Below, piece after piece: positions 54,408-63,562 of a stretch of DNA of 64,000 bases. The stretch is from Bacteroidota bacterium (GTDB lineage: Bacteria; Bacteroidota; Bacteroidia; Chitinophagales; Chitinophagaceae): NCBI GenBank assembly GCA_023428755.1, contig JAEYWX010000005.1, forward strand, positions 1 through 64,000, in the 5' to 3' direction. The position numbers were made by a program, and so were the translations under genes. The notes under the pieces were generated by a model, which was not told the DNA's origin, ran no database searches, and saw nothing but the letters and a program-made list of their open reading frames with translations. The stretch's first letter is position 1, and each line of letters starts with the position of its first letter.

Positions 54408-55748
54408 TTAGTTCAGCATTTTCCTCAATGCATCTAAATCAAAATGTTTCAAAAAATTACTAAACAGCCTTTCTGAGAATCCGTTCTCTTTTCCCAACTC
54501 ATAACGAAACTGTACCTCTATCAGCACCGGTTTTGTTGACGTGTTAGGGGGCTCATTAAAATAGGCGGGGTTTAATACGTAGAGCGCAAAAATGTTTTTA
54601 TCAGCATTTTCCATTTCGTAAAATATGCCGGTTTGAGAAACACGTTCTGTTGCATCATGTGTAGCATTATTGCCTGCTACCACGGCCGGCAAGTTTAGCC
54701 ATTCTTCATTTTTGTTTGCCAGCAACTCTTTTACTTTTGCCTTTTTTGCCTCATATAACTGATTGTATAAAGTTTTGTGGGCTTGCCAGGTTCGTTTCTT
54801 CTCCATTCCAAAATTGCTGTTATCCGTAGCTGAAGTTGTCAGGAGTTCTTCTATAGTAAAATTGAAGTTCGCTTTTTCAATTTCAAAGTACTCCAGCATA
54901 TCCAGCAAATATTTTTTACGGGAAACCGGTATCAGTAATGGAATGCCTGGCTTTGTAATGAGGTAACGCCTGTCGATCCACCGATAGCTTTTGTCGGTAA
55001 CCTTGTCGTATTGGCTTCCATGCAAATAACTTTCTGTATACCCACTGCCGTTATTCAATTTTGTAAAATCTTCATGATAACTTTTGTATGCAGTAGAACG
55101 GCCAGCCAGTATGTTACTTTCAGCAATATATTTTGAAACGTTGCTTGGTTTACTTACACGATTTTTTTCATAGCTGGGACCCAGTATTGCATCTGCAGGA
55201 AAATCATAAGTCCACATAATTGTTGTAGCCGTTTTCTTAAAAGAAATATTTCCGGTTCCCGGCCTTAATTGAGAGCCGGCATTAATTAAGGTAGGGTTTA
55301 TATCAACCCTCAATACGGTCCGGTACTCATCTACTATTTTGGTTACATGCTCCGTAACATGGCAAACGTATGGGTAAACACCCAACTGGTAACCATACCT
55401 TGCGAAACCATTGTTTATGTAATCACTGTTACCCCACCTTGCAAAGCTTACACGGGCAGCACATCCGGTAAGTTTAAAATCCTTGCGGCTTGCTTCTTCC
55501 AGTTTTTCAATGGTAATGAGCTGCTTCATCATTGAAGTTTTTTCTGTTGCTGTACCCTTTAAACTGATGGGACCATATTTGGGATTAGTATGGTCGGTAT
55601 AAATTCCAGCCACATCATCGGCAGTTTCATTACAAGGTGTTAATGGGTGTGTTATTTTTTTTGTTTGGCCAAAGCCTGAAATGGCGATCTGCAGAAAAAA
55701 AAGGAGGAAAATAAAAGGTTTCAACGTATTTAAAATTTTGATTGACAT
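54408..55748 (-). CDS. exported protein of unknown function, intact paralogue of the broken gene
   Basis: 446 aa, signal peptide MSIKILNTLKPFIFLLFFLQ and cleavage near GFGQ. Two sections are shared with the interrupted gene at 51695-52909. Residues about 250-360 hold YRWIDRRYLI, IPLLIPVSRKKYLLDMLEYF and a helical run. The end has FALYVLNPAYFNEPP and FRYELGKENGF. No known domain is recognised. It is probably secreted or periplasmic. It is likely in one transcript with the 180-aa gene 29 bases upstream. Confidence 0.7.
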   Translation of the reverse strand: MSIKILNTLKPFIFLLFFLQIAISGFGQTKKITHPLTPCNETADDVAGIYTDHTNPKYGPISLKGTATEKTSMMKQLITIEKLEEASRKDFKLTGCAARVSFARWGNSDYINNGFARYGYQLGVYPYVCHVTEHVTKIVDEYRTVLRVDINPTLINAGSQLRPGTGNISFKKTATTIMWTYDFPADAILGPSYEKNRVSKPSNVSKYIAESNILAGRSTAYKSYHEDFTKLNNGSGYTESYLHGSQYDKVTDKSYRWIDRRYLITKPGIPLLIPVSRKKYLLDMLEYFEIEKANFNFTIEELLTTSATDNSNFGMEKKRTWQAHKTLYNQLYEAKKAKVKELLANKNEEWLNLPAVVAGNNATHDATERVSQTGIFYEMENADKNIFALYVLNPAYFNEPPNTSTKPVLIEVQFRYELGKENGFSERLFSNFLKHFDLDALRKMLN

Positions 55749-55777
55749 GTATTGATACTTTTCTTTACACGCTGATA

Positions 55778-56320
55778 TCAGAAATTTGGCACAGCAACAG
55801 TCCAGCTCTGTCCCGATTTTAAATCAAATCCGTTAGTAGTAACCGGTAATGGTTTGCCGTTTTTGTCGTAGCTATAATAGACCCAGCAAATGCGCTGTGG
55901 TTTTAATACTACGCCAGTAGCCATGTTTCCGGTGCAGGCCTGTGTATCATTGCAGGAAACAACGCTTGCGTTTTCAAAGTATACCTGGTATTTTATGTTG
56001 TTAATACCTATCTGTGCGTCGGGTTTTGCAAGTACAGTTATCAACCCTTTATCTATTTGTTTACCCACCTGGGCGTGAGCTATAAAATCGGCACTGGCAG
56101 AACATGTATTAAATTTGAAAAAAAGTGTTGTTGATTGTTTTTGTCCGGCAGTACTTACTTCAATAATTTCAACCTGTTTCTCATACAATTTGTATTTTGA
56201 ATTACCCATGAATTTGGTGGAGTTAATGCTGCCTAAAAATTTTCCAAACAGTTGATCCTGGGCAAAAGCGGTAACAGAAATGCTAAGAGTAAGAGTTACG
56301 ATGAACAGTATTTTTTTCAT
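55778..56320 (-). CDS. small exported protein of unknown function
   Basis: 180 aa with signal peptide MKKILFIVTLTLSISVTAFA. Four Cys remain in the mature part (FNTCSASAD, SCNDTQACTGN, QRICWVYY), which could form disulfides. Predicted beta-rich. No family recognised. It sits between the 446-aa and 704-aa exported proteins with gaps under 30 bases, an operon-like layout. Confidence 0.65.
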   Translation of the reverse strand: MKKILFIVTLTLSISVTAFAQDQLFGKFLGSINSTKFMGNSKYKLYEKQVEIIEVSTAGQKQSTTLFFKFNTCSASADFIAHAQVGKQIDKGLITVLAKPDAQIGINNIKYQVYFENASVVSCNDTQACTGNMATGVVLKPQRICWVYYSYDKNGKPLPVTTNGFDLKSGQSWTVAVPNF

Positions 56321-56345
56321 TTTGTTTTTTTATGTTGGTTAGATT

Positions 56346-58460
56346 TTATTTAAAAATACCTGTGCCCTGAACAGAGCCTGCACCTGTATTCAAACTCATG
56401 CGTCCTTCTGCACCGGCACTGGCACCGGCAGGTCCAATACCGGCTTCGGCCTCAATGCCTCCCTTTACAACAACATCAGAAATGCCATTCCGGTCAATTT
56501 CAATATCAGCACCTGCAGTTGCGGTTACACTTGCTTCCAATGGCCCAACTTTACCACCGGCGCTTACTTTCGGCCCAATGCTTACGGTGCAGTTTTTAAA
56601 AGAATCGCCAAAACCTGCATGATCCAAATCCTGGTTAAGTGTAACGCCTAATGCAGCGGCATTAAATGTCGTCGTCATACCATTGCAATCTAATTTTATG
56701 GATCCTCCAAAACTGGAAAGGCCAACATTAAACTCACTATTGATATTACAGTTTGGATCTTTAAATGCTGTTAGCTTTCCGCCCTTGCCGGATGCATCAT
56801 CCGTACATTCATACCCGGTAACAGATTCAAAGTTGAATCCGTTTTGTGTAAGGCTTAATGCCCTTAACCATTGCATTTTTAATCCTGCAATTATGCCGGG
56901 TAACATTTTCGGATAGGTACTGTAAAGAGAAGAGTAGGACATTTCATTCAGCAATTGCTTTTCTGCAGTTAAATAATCCCTGTACAAAATTTCCAGCATA
57001 CTATTGTAGGATTGTAAAAATTCATCCGATGCCTTAACTGCATCACTGCAAATCACATCGCTGTGTTCTGATCCGCCTTGACCTACATTTTTCCATCTTG
57101 CATTTATTTTGTTCATGGCATCCTGGTATTTCTTTCTTAAAGCAGCACCATCTCCTTTTGTAAATTCAGCAATACGTTGAATGGTCAGCTGTTTCTTTTT
57201 TTGCAGGTTTTGTAAAACAATATTTTCCCGGGCATTCATTTCTTCTGCAAACATGGGTGCCGCAACAATTTGCATAGCTTCCCCCTGGCTTACAGAACCC
57301 GGATTGTTGATTGCCTTATTTTTTGCATTCATGAATTGCTTTTGTTGCAGTTCAAATTGTTTCAACATTAGCTGATTCGATTCTTCGGTGATTTTTTGAA
57401 GCTGTTTTATCTGTTGATCAATATCAGTTCTGAATTGTTTCCAGATGGGCGCCAGTGCTTTGCTTTCAGCAACCGATTTAGGGAATGCCGGCATGGTAAA
57501 TCCTCCCAATTGCAAAAGGTCATCACTTTTATTGAGCGGGGGAAAATTGCCATAATCGGAAGCGACAGGAAAATAGCCCAGCTTAGTAAGCTTGTCCTTT
57601 CGTTGCTGAGTAGCACCTTGTTTAAAAGCGGCTTTTGCGTGAGCCATTGCTGCTGTTTTGTTTCCTTTGGCTTCCGCTATCAAGCATTTTGTTTCGTTGG
57701 CTTGGGCATGACCTGGATTTAACAGCAGGGTACTATCTAAAAAATTATTTGCTTTATCTATTTCGCCTAAAGCAAACCATGCCTGGCCAAGGTTGTTGAG
57801 GATGGTTGTATTTTTTTTAAACCTTACATTCAGGTTATTGAGAATAGGTATTGCCATCTCCGGGGCACCCATCATGGTGAGCATGGATGCATAATTGCTG
57901 AGGTTGTCTGTATTGTTTGCGTCATTGCTACATGCCTGCGCCATTAAACATAAAGCAATTTGCGTGCGTCCGGCCATCCATAATGCTGTTGCAGCATTAC
58001 CCAGTTCATCACTGCCGGCTCCTTTTTGTTTTAATGCGATGTAAATTTCATTGGCTTTGTTTTTTGCCGCCGGCAACACTGCTGCAAAAATTGCCTTACT
58101 GGTATTGCCTGCAAATACAGCCATACCCATATTGGAAGGGGTAACTGCTATGCAGGCTATTGCTTTTGTATTTTTCTCAGGCAACAATCCTGTTGCTCCA
58201 TTAATTCTTTTTGTAGTGGCAGCATTATAATTTATCTGCTGATTGGCCTCTTTCATTTTTGCACCGACTCCAATAGAATTCGTCATACTGTCAAAAGCCT
58301 TCTTGTCTTTTGGATCCATTTTCGACAACCGTTCATTCAGCTTTTTCATTTCTTCAGCATACGCCTTCTTATCTTTTTCCATTTGCTCTTTTGTAGGTTT
58401 TTGTGCAAAAACGGTAGCCACAATTGAAATGGATAAAAACAACAAGAATGTCTTTTTCAT
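56346..58460 (-). CDS. exported TPR/coiled-coil protein with Gly/Ala-rich C-terminus
   Basis: 704 aa with signal peptide MKKTFLLFLSISIVATVFA. A charged helix (KEQMEKDKKAYAEEMKKL) leads to TPR-like repeats (about 170-290; ALWMAGRTQIALCLMA, NNLGQAWFALGEIDKANNFL), a coiled coil (about 340-460) and a C-terminal Gly/Ala/Val-rich part. The latter (GGKVGPLEASVTATAGADIE, then IEAEAGIGPAGASAGAEGRM) looks like a beta-structural, possibly surface, segment. The function is unknown. Probably shares a transcript with the next two genes. Confidence 0.7.
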   Translation of the reverse strand: MKKTFLLFLSISIVATVFAQKPTKEQMEKDKKAYAEEMKKLNERLSKMDPKDKKAFDSMTNSIGVGAKMKEANQQINYNAATTKRINGATGLLPEKNTKAIACIAVTPSNMGMAVFAGNTSKAIFAAVLPAAKNKANEIYIALKQKGAGSDELGNAATALWMAGRTQIALCLMAQACSNDANNTDNLSNYASMLTMMGAPEMAIPILNNLNVRFKKNTTILNNLGQAWFALGEIDKANNFLDSTLLLNPGHAQANETKCLIAEAKGNKTAAMAHAKAAFKQGATQQRKDKLTKLGYFPVASDYGNFPPLNKSDDLLQLGGFTMPAFPKSVAESKALAPIWKQFRTDIDQQIKQLQKITEESNQLMLKQFELQQKQFMNAKNKAINNPGSVSQGEAMQIVAAPMFAEEMNARENIVLQNLQKKKQLTIQRIAEFTKGDGAALRKKYQDAMNKINARWKNVGQGGSEHSDVICSDAVKASDEFLQSYNSMLEILYRDYLTAEKQLLNEMSYSSLYSTYPKMLPGIIAGLKMQWLRALSLTQNGFNFESVTGYECTDDASGKGGKLTAFKDPNCNINSEFNVGLSSFGGSIKLDCNGMTTTFNAAALGVTLNQDLDHAGFGDSFKNCTVSIGPKVSAGGKVGPLEASVTATAGADIEIDRNGISDVVVKGGIEAEAGIGPAGASAGAEGRMSLNTGAGSVQGTGIFK

Positions 58461-58621
58461 TTTTAAATGTTATGTTATGAACAATAGTTCCTGAATGACA
58501 GTGCCCGATTTCTTTAACCGTACTCATTAACCTGTTTTCCCATGCCAATAGCCATTGCCCGATCATGGGTTTAACGGCATCATAAAGTGCATTGGCTTTT
58601 TTTCATGAGCCTGTGCAGCAC

Positions 58622-59440
58622 TTACAAGTTATTATAGGTATAAGCAGTTGTGTCGGCAAGCATTAATACATTTCCCGGATGTGTGTACAGGTGCAATATT
58701 TTCCGTGTAATAAGCCCTATCTCATTTGTTTGGTAAGCATACTCCATTGTTTGACGGATTGCATTATTGTTAAGCTGATTATAATAAGTGGCTTTTTTCA
58801 GCAGATGTTTATCCAGCTTACCAAAAAGTGAAACCGGCATTCCGTTCGTGAAAAAATCAACATGAAAAGGAAGTGCGGTGTATTCATATACCACCGAATC
58901 TTTTGCAGGGGAAATGGATGGAATATTTGAGATGCGTTCGTTTAAAGAATAAACGGCTACATCGTTTTGGTAGCGGTATGTTCTTATATTTTTATAAGTC
59001 AGGTAATCATTTATCTCAATATCTTTTCTTCCGTTTGCATGATAACGATACGAACTTGTTTGAGTAGTGCCGGAATTATTAACAAGCCAATTACTGTCAA
59101 TTAATAAAGATGAGTTTAAGCGGTAATAACTTTTTTGCTGCGATACTGCATTGTTTATTATTGATACCTGTGTGAACAGGCCGTTTTCAAACGTAAGCCT
59201 GTGCTCGTAAGACAGTCCGTTGTATTGGCGCAGGAAGTTAATGCCTGTGCCGTTATACGTAAACGTTGTAGTATCAGCCGAAAAAGAAGAAGTTGCCCCG
59301 GAGTAATTTCTTTGGCTGTGAAAGATCGCTTTTGGTTTGTACAGGCTATAGTCAATAGCCGGAGTTTGCAGTGGGGCATCTTTTTTTGAGCAGGCAAACA
59401 ACAAAATGCTTGCGCAAATGATCAGGAGTATTTTTTTCAT
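58622..59440 (-). CDS. lipoprotein of unknown function
   Basis: 272 aa. The signal ends LFACSKKD (lipobox FAC), so it is lipid-anchored. The mature part has repeated Y/T-rich beta strands (SYRYHANGRKDIEINDYLTY; TMEYAYQTNEIGLITRKI) resembling the Rhs/YD-type and RHS-like beta repeats common in Bacteroidota lipoproteins. No precise family. It is separated by 38 bases from the 217-aa exported gene upstream. Confidence 0.68.
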   Translation of the reverse strand: MKKILLIICASILLFACSKKDAPLQTPAIDYSLYKPKAIFHSQRNYSGATSSFSADTTTFTYNGTGINFLRQYNGLSYEHRLTFENGLFTQVSIINNAVSQQKSYYRLNSSLLIDSNWLVNNSGTTQTSSYRYHANGRKDIEINDYLTYKNIRTYRYQNDVAVYSLNERISNIPSISPAKDSVVYEYTALPFHVDFFTNGMPVSLFGKLDKHLLKKATYYNQLNNNAIRQTMEYAYQTNEIGLITRKILHLYTHPGNVLMLADTTAYTYNNL

Positions 59441-59478
59441 TGTTTTTTATTTGGAGTAAAAATTTGTAACGGCGGTTG

Positions 59479-60132
59479 TTATGGATTCGGCCTGTTTGTA
59501 ATAAATGGCGTCAATACATTAAAGTATTGGTCTGTTTTACAATACAATTGCCATTTCTTAAAATCGAGGTACATATTGGGGTCTGTGAAATAAATTGTTT
59601 TTGAACCCATGGTAGGATGAGGGTTGCCGTTTTTATCTTTAAACTCAAGTGTAACGCCTACTTCTTCAATTTTCCATGCATCCAGGGCAAAGAAAGGACC
59701 GTTGCCAACGGTATTGTAATTGATATCAACCATGATACCGGTCTTTTTATAATTGGCAAGACTGTTAAAACTCTGCTCAAATTCGTTTGCTCTTGGCAGG
59801 GTAAAACTGTGAGTGCTCCATATTTTAAGTTCTGATTTATAGTTTTCCTGATTATAGCCTTTGCGCCAGTTGTCTGTTCCTGCTGCGGGATATACTCTGA
59901 AAATTAAACTGGAGCCTTGCTCTTTATTATCCTTTCCTGTTTTTATCGTAATTTTTGCAACCGCTAAAAAGTAATCGGCATCGGTAAGTGAAGGTGTAGC
60001 CGCAGGTTGACTGGCAGCAGTTGTTTTGCCGGGTTTTTGTATGATTGGTTTTCTATTGACAGATTCTTTTAGCTGTGCCTGTGCAAGACAACCAAGACAA
60101 ATGCTCAGTAATAAAAGAGTGATGCTTTTCAT
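59479..60132 (-). CDS. exported protein of unknown function
   Basis: 217 aa with signal peptide MKSITLLLLSICLGCLAQA. The mature part has beta-rich stretches (YFLAVAKITIKTGKDN, SSLIFRVYPAAG, GIMVDINYN, EVGVTLEFKDKNGNPHP) loosely like a PLAT/C2 sandwich, but I do not place it in a family. It is the first gene of the minus-strand exported cluster and is divergent from the histidine kinase gene 160 bases away, so the two-component pair may control it. Confidence 0.65.
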   Translation of the reverse strand: MKSITLLLLSICLGCLAQAQLKESVNRKPIIQKPGKTTAASQPAATPSLTDADYFLAVAKITIKTGKDNKEQGSSLIFRVYPAAGTDNWRKGYNQENYKSELKIWSTHSFTLPRANEFEQSFNSLANYKKTGIMVDINYNTVGNGPFFALDAWKIEEVGVTLEFKDKNGNPHPTMGSKTIYFTDPNMYLDFKKWQLYCKTDQYFNVLTPFITNRPNP

Positions 60133-60291
60133 TGTTTATAATTTTAGTGGAATAAAAGTAGTACCGGCTTAAATTTTCCGGTATCGTTAAAAAGGATGAT
60201 TTTATGCCGCTTGAAAAATCATTAAAATGGATGATAGCGGGGAATGAGTGAATGTTTAATTTTCGGTCACCAAAATTCTTAATGCTTCCTG

Positions 60292-62235
60292 ATGAATAAG
60301 ATGTTATTGTTTTTTATTGGATTCCTGGTTTCAGTGGTTTGTGGAATGACGCAAGGCACTATCAATAAAGATAGTTTGCTGAAAAAACTGGAAGCAGCAA
60401 AAACCGACAGGGAAAAAGTAAAACTCTATTACGAACTTTCGAACCGGTATTTCAATGAAGACCTGCAGGAAGCAGAAAGATATTGTTTGCTGGGAGGTGC
60501 ATTGAGTAAGAAAATAAATTATACCGAAGGAGTGTTGGTTTACTTTACCAACTATTTCAATATTCTGAATTATAAAGGGCACATTGATTCTGCTTTAAAA
60601 ATAAACCTTGAAGCAGTGGAATATGCCAAAGCAAATGCAGATTCAGCTGAGCAAGGCCGTACAATGCTGAATGCAGGTATCTCATACGGAAAGCTGGAAC
60701 AGTATGAGAATGCAGTTTTCTATGTGGAAAAGGCAAGGGATATTTTTATCCGCAACGGGGTGGATCAGCATGATGCTGTTATTTTTAACCTGCTTCAATG
60801 GCTTTACTACTACATGCATCAATACAGGAAGGCAATTGATAACGGGTTGCAATCTGTCGGAATGTTTGAACAAGCCGGCGACAGGAATGCAGTGCAGGAA
60901 GCATATAATAACCTTGGTTTAAATTATATCCATTTACACCAATATGATTCTGCAAGATATTACCTGGATAAAGCAGCGGCAATGGCAAAAGCCACAGGCG
61001 AAAGTGTTGTGCAGATTACAACCAATCTTAATTATGCTTTACTGGCACTCAGGCAGCAACAAGTGGATAGCATAAAGTTTTATGCCGATAAAGCACTTGT
61101 GCTTGCACGCAGGCATGGTGCGAATGAATATGAAGGACTGGCGTTGTATGGGCTGGCTTATTATTATTTGCTAAAGAAGGATTACAGCAATTGCAGGTTA
61201 GTGGCTGATTCTGCTCTTGCCCTGGCTAACCAACACAATATGCGTGATGTAAAACAAAAGTTATATGCCGTTCTTTCTGGTTTACATTATGCACAGCAGG
61301 ACAGCAAACAAGGCTATTCCTATTTCAATCAATATGAATTGTTAAGCGACAGTGTTTTGAATTTCTCCGTAACCAACAGTACTATTTATATTGAAAAGAA
61401 ATATGAAACAGAAAGAAAAGAAGCACAAATAAAACTGCACCAGACAGAAATCCGGCGAAAAAATATTCTCAACTATTTGTTGATTGTTGCTGCGGCTGGT
61501 TTATTGATCATTTCGTTATTGATTTACCGGAACTACAGCAGTCGCCAAAAATTACAACAGGCAAAAATTGACGAGCTCGAAACAGAAAAACTTCTCACCG
61601 CCACAGAAGCAGTACTAAAAGGTGAAGAGCAGGAACGCAGCCGCCTTGCCAAAGATCTTCATGATGGATTGGGAGGCATGCTCAGTGGCATTAAACATTC
61701 ATTAAACAGTATGAAAGAAAATTTGATCATGACGCCTGATAATGCACAGGCTTTTGAACGAAGCATTGATATGCTCGATTCTTCTATCAGGGAAATGCGC
61801 AGGGTTGCGCACAATATGATGCCTGAAATGCTGGTGAAATATGGATTGGATACAGCATTGAAAGAATTTTGTAATGAAATTACAGGCAGCGGTGTTGCAA
61901 ATGTAAATTACCAGTCGATTGAAATGGATAAAACAGCTATCAGTCAAACAGCATCAGTTGCCGTTTACCGGATTGTACAGGAGTTGGTGAATAATGCTGT
62001 TAAGCATGGTAATGCCAGCGAAGTGTTGGTGCAGCTTCATTTAGATCCGCAGGAGAAATTGTTGGCACTTACTGTTGAAGACAACGGCGTTGGGCTTGAT
62101 GTACATTCGTTGCATCAATCGAAAGGAATAGGATGGGCAAATATTCAAAGCCGGGTAGATTTCTTAAAAGGAAAACTGGATGTTCAATCCACACCCGGAA
62201 AAGGAACCTCCGTAATGATTGAAATTACTACCTGA
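60292..62235 (+). CDS. TPR-sensor histidine kinase, NarL-type (HisKA_3)
   Basis: Membrane histidine kinase (647 aa). Signal segment 1-20, periplasmic TPR-like sensing region about 30-360 (e.g. AYNNLGLNYIHLHQYDSARYY), one transmembrane helix about 392-412, then HisKA_3 with phosphorylated His457 in RSRLAKDLHDGLGGMLSGIK. The HATPase N-box is in QELVNNAVKHGN and the G-box in DNGVGLD and GIGWANIQSRV. It pairs with the overlapping response regulator. The periplasmic TPR domain and its divergence from the exported-protein cluster suggest it senses something at the cell envelope. Confidence 0.92.
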   Translation: MNKMLLFFIGFLVSVVCGMTQGTINKDSLLKKLEAAKTDREKVKLYYELSNRYFNEDLQEAERYCLLGGALSKKINYTEGVLVYFTNYFNILNYKGHIDSALKINLEAVEYAKANADSAEQGRTMLNAGISYGKLEQYENAVFYVEKARDIFIRNGVDQHDAVIFNLLQWLYYYMHQYRKAIDNGLQSVGMFEQAGDRNAVQEAYNNLGLNYIHLHQYDSARYYLDKAAAMAKATGESVVQITTNLNYALLALRQQQVDSIKFYADKALVLARRHGANEYEGLALYGLAYYYLLKKDYSNCRLVADSALALANQHNMRDVKQKLYAVLSGLHYAQQDSKQGYSYFNQYELLSDSVLNFSVTNSTIYIEKKYETERKEAQIKLHQTEIRRKNILNYLLIVAAAGLLIISLLIYRNYSSRQKLQQAKIDELETEKLLTATEAVLKGEEQERSRLAKDLHDGLGGMLSGIKHSLNSMKENLIMTPDNAQAFERSIDMLDSSIREMRRVAHNMMPEMLVKYGLDTALKEFCNEITGSGVANVNYQSIEMDKTAISQTASVAVYRIVQELVNNAVKHGNASEVLVQLHLDPQEKLLALTVEDNGVGLDVHSLHQSKGIGWANIQSRVDFLKGKLDVQSTPGKGTSVMIEITT

Positions 62236-62849
62236 TGGCAATAAGCATCTTTATAGTGGATGACCACTACATGGTTATCGAAGGCATTCGTTCTTTATTG
62301 CAAAATGAAAGTTCAATTGAATGGCTGGGTCATGCAACCAATGCTGCATCCTGCCTCAGCTTTTTAAAAAAACAACAACCGGATATTATTTTAATGGATG
62401 TAAACCTGCCTGACACAAGCGGTACAGAACTTTGTATGCAGGTGAAGAAACTATATCCATCTGTATTGGTACTTGGGCTTAGTACATTTAATCAGCAGGC
62501 AGTTATCCGTAATATGGTTGACAATGGCGCATCGGGCTATTTACTAAAAAATGCTTCGAAAGAAGAATTGCTGGAGGCTGTTGTTGCTGTGATGAAAGGA
62601 AAAAATTATTTTAGTTTTGAAGCTGCAGCAGCTATGAAGGAAACTGCACAGAGTATTCCGCTTATCACCAGGAGAGAAAAAGAAGTGCTGCTGCTTATTG
62701 CCGAAGGGCTTACCAATAATGAAATTGCGGAAAAGTTATTTATCAGTATTGCTACAGTAAACACACATCGCAAAAGCCTTCTGGAAAAATTTGAAGTAAA
62801 GAACACGGCACTTTTAATTGGTAAAGCAATTAAAAACGGGCTTGTTTAA
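62235..62849 (+). CDS. LuxR/NarL-family response regulator
   Basis: 204 aa. The receiver domain (1-120) has FIVDDHYMV acidic residues 9-10, phosphoacceptor Asp55 in DIILMDVNLPD and the conserved Lys in YLLKNASKEE. The GerE-type helix-turn-helix (about 140-200; ITRREKEVLLLIAEGLTNNE, IAEKLFISIATVNTHR) binds DNA. The start overlaps the kinase stop by one base (TGATG), so the two are translationally coupled. Its likely targets are neighbouring exported genes. Confidence 0.95.
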   Translation: MAISIFIVDDHYMVIEGIRSLLQNESSIEWLGHATNAASCLSFLKKQQPDIILMDVNLPDTSGTELCMQVKKLYPSVLVLGLSTFNQQAVIRNMVDNGASGYLLKNASKEELLEAVVAVMKGKNYFSFEAAAAMKETAQSIPLITRREKEVLLLIAEGLTNNEIAEKLFISIATVNTHRKSLLEKFEVKNTALLIGKAIKNGLV

Positions 62850-62878
62850 GAAGAAGCGTGTTCTTGTTCTGAAAAAGT

Positions 62879-63382
62879 TTATTGCTGAAATCCTGTACTC
62901 CGCTTCAGCTCTTCCACCACGTTAAAAATAATGGGGCAGCGGTCGTAATGCATCATTACCGAAAACAGGCGTTGTGTAAACTGTGGTAAATGCAGCGCCG
63001 GAAATTCACGACATCCGGCAAAACGCACTTCGTAAATGGTGCAGGCATTGTTGCTTAAAAAATGACAGGGCATTTTGTTCATGATCATCAGTTCATGACT
63101 TCCTTTTTCTACAAATTGTTCATCAAAGGCTTCACGAGTCATGTGTAAGTGAGCAGAAGCACGGTCGGCTTCTTCGGCTGTAATGTTTACCATCAAACTT
63201 TTACAGCAGTTACCACATTCGGTACAGTTGATCTGCGGCTGTATTATTGCATCGAGTCGCTGCACTTCTGCATCCACTTCTTCGCTGTTCCGTTCTTTCA
63301 GGAAGCTGACGAACCGCTGGTTTTCTTCTTCTTTTTCAATAGTCAGTTCGGCAATGGCGGTGAGTGATGTGCGTATGTTCAA
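62879..63382 (-). CDS. YkgJ-family cysteine-cluster protein
   Basis: 167 aa. Cys-rich centre: CTECGNCCKSLMVNITAEEAD (about 52-72), then MPCHFLSNNACTIYEVRFAGC with CREFPALHL. This Cys pattern defines the YkgJ/UPF0153 zinc- or Fe-S-binding family. The N-terminal 45 residues are helical and charged. The function is unknown. It is convergent with the response regulator gene. Confidence 0.9.
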   Translation of the reverse strand: MNIRTSLTAIAELTIEKEEENQRFVSFLKERNSEEVDAEVQRLDAIIQPQINCTECGNCCKSLMVNITAEEADRASAHLHMTREAFDEQFVEKGSHELMIMNKMPCHFLSNNACTIYEVRFAGCREFPALHLPQFTQRLFSVMMHYDRCPIIFNVVEELKRSTGFQQ

Positions 63383-63420
63383 TGAAATGATTTGCGGTAA
63401 AGGTAAGAGAGAAGGAGGAA

Positions 63421-63462
63421 AGACGAGAAGTCAGAAGACAGAAAGACCGGAAGTTTGAAAGT
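63421..63462. repeat. degenerate heptad tandem repeat
   Basis: Six 7-mers: AGACGAG, AAGTCAG, AAGACAG, AAAGACC, GGAAGTT, TGAAAGT. A complementary tract (CAACTTCCAGACTC ... CTTTCCGACTTTTC) follows at about 63497-63530, so the pair could fold back. Confidence 0.5.
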
Positions 63463-63562
63463 TAAATGGGTGATTCAATGTGTGGAGTAATTCTTTCCAA
63501 CTTCCAGACTCTTTTCTTTCCGACTTTTCTTATATTCGAACTCCAACTGTAAAAACATCAAT

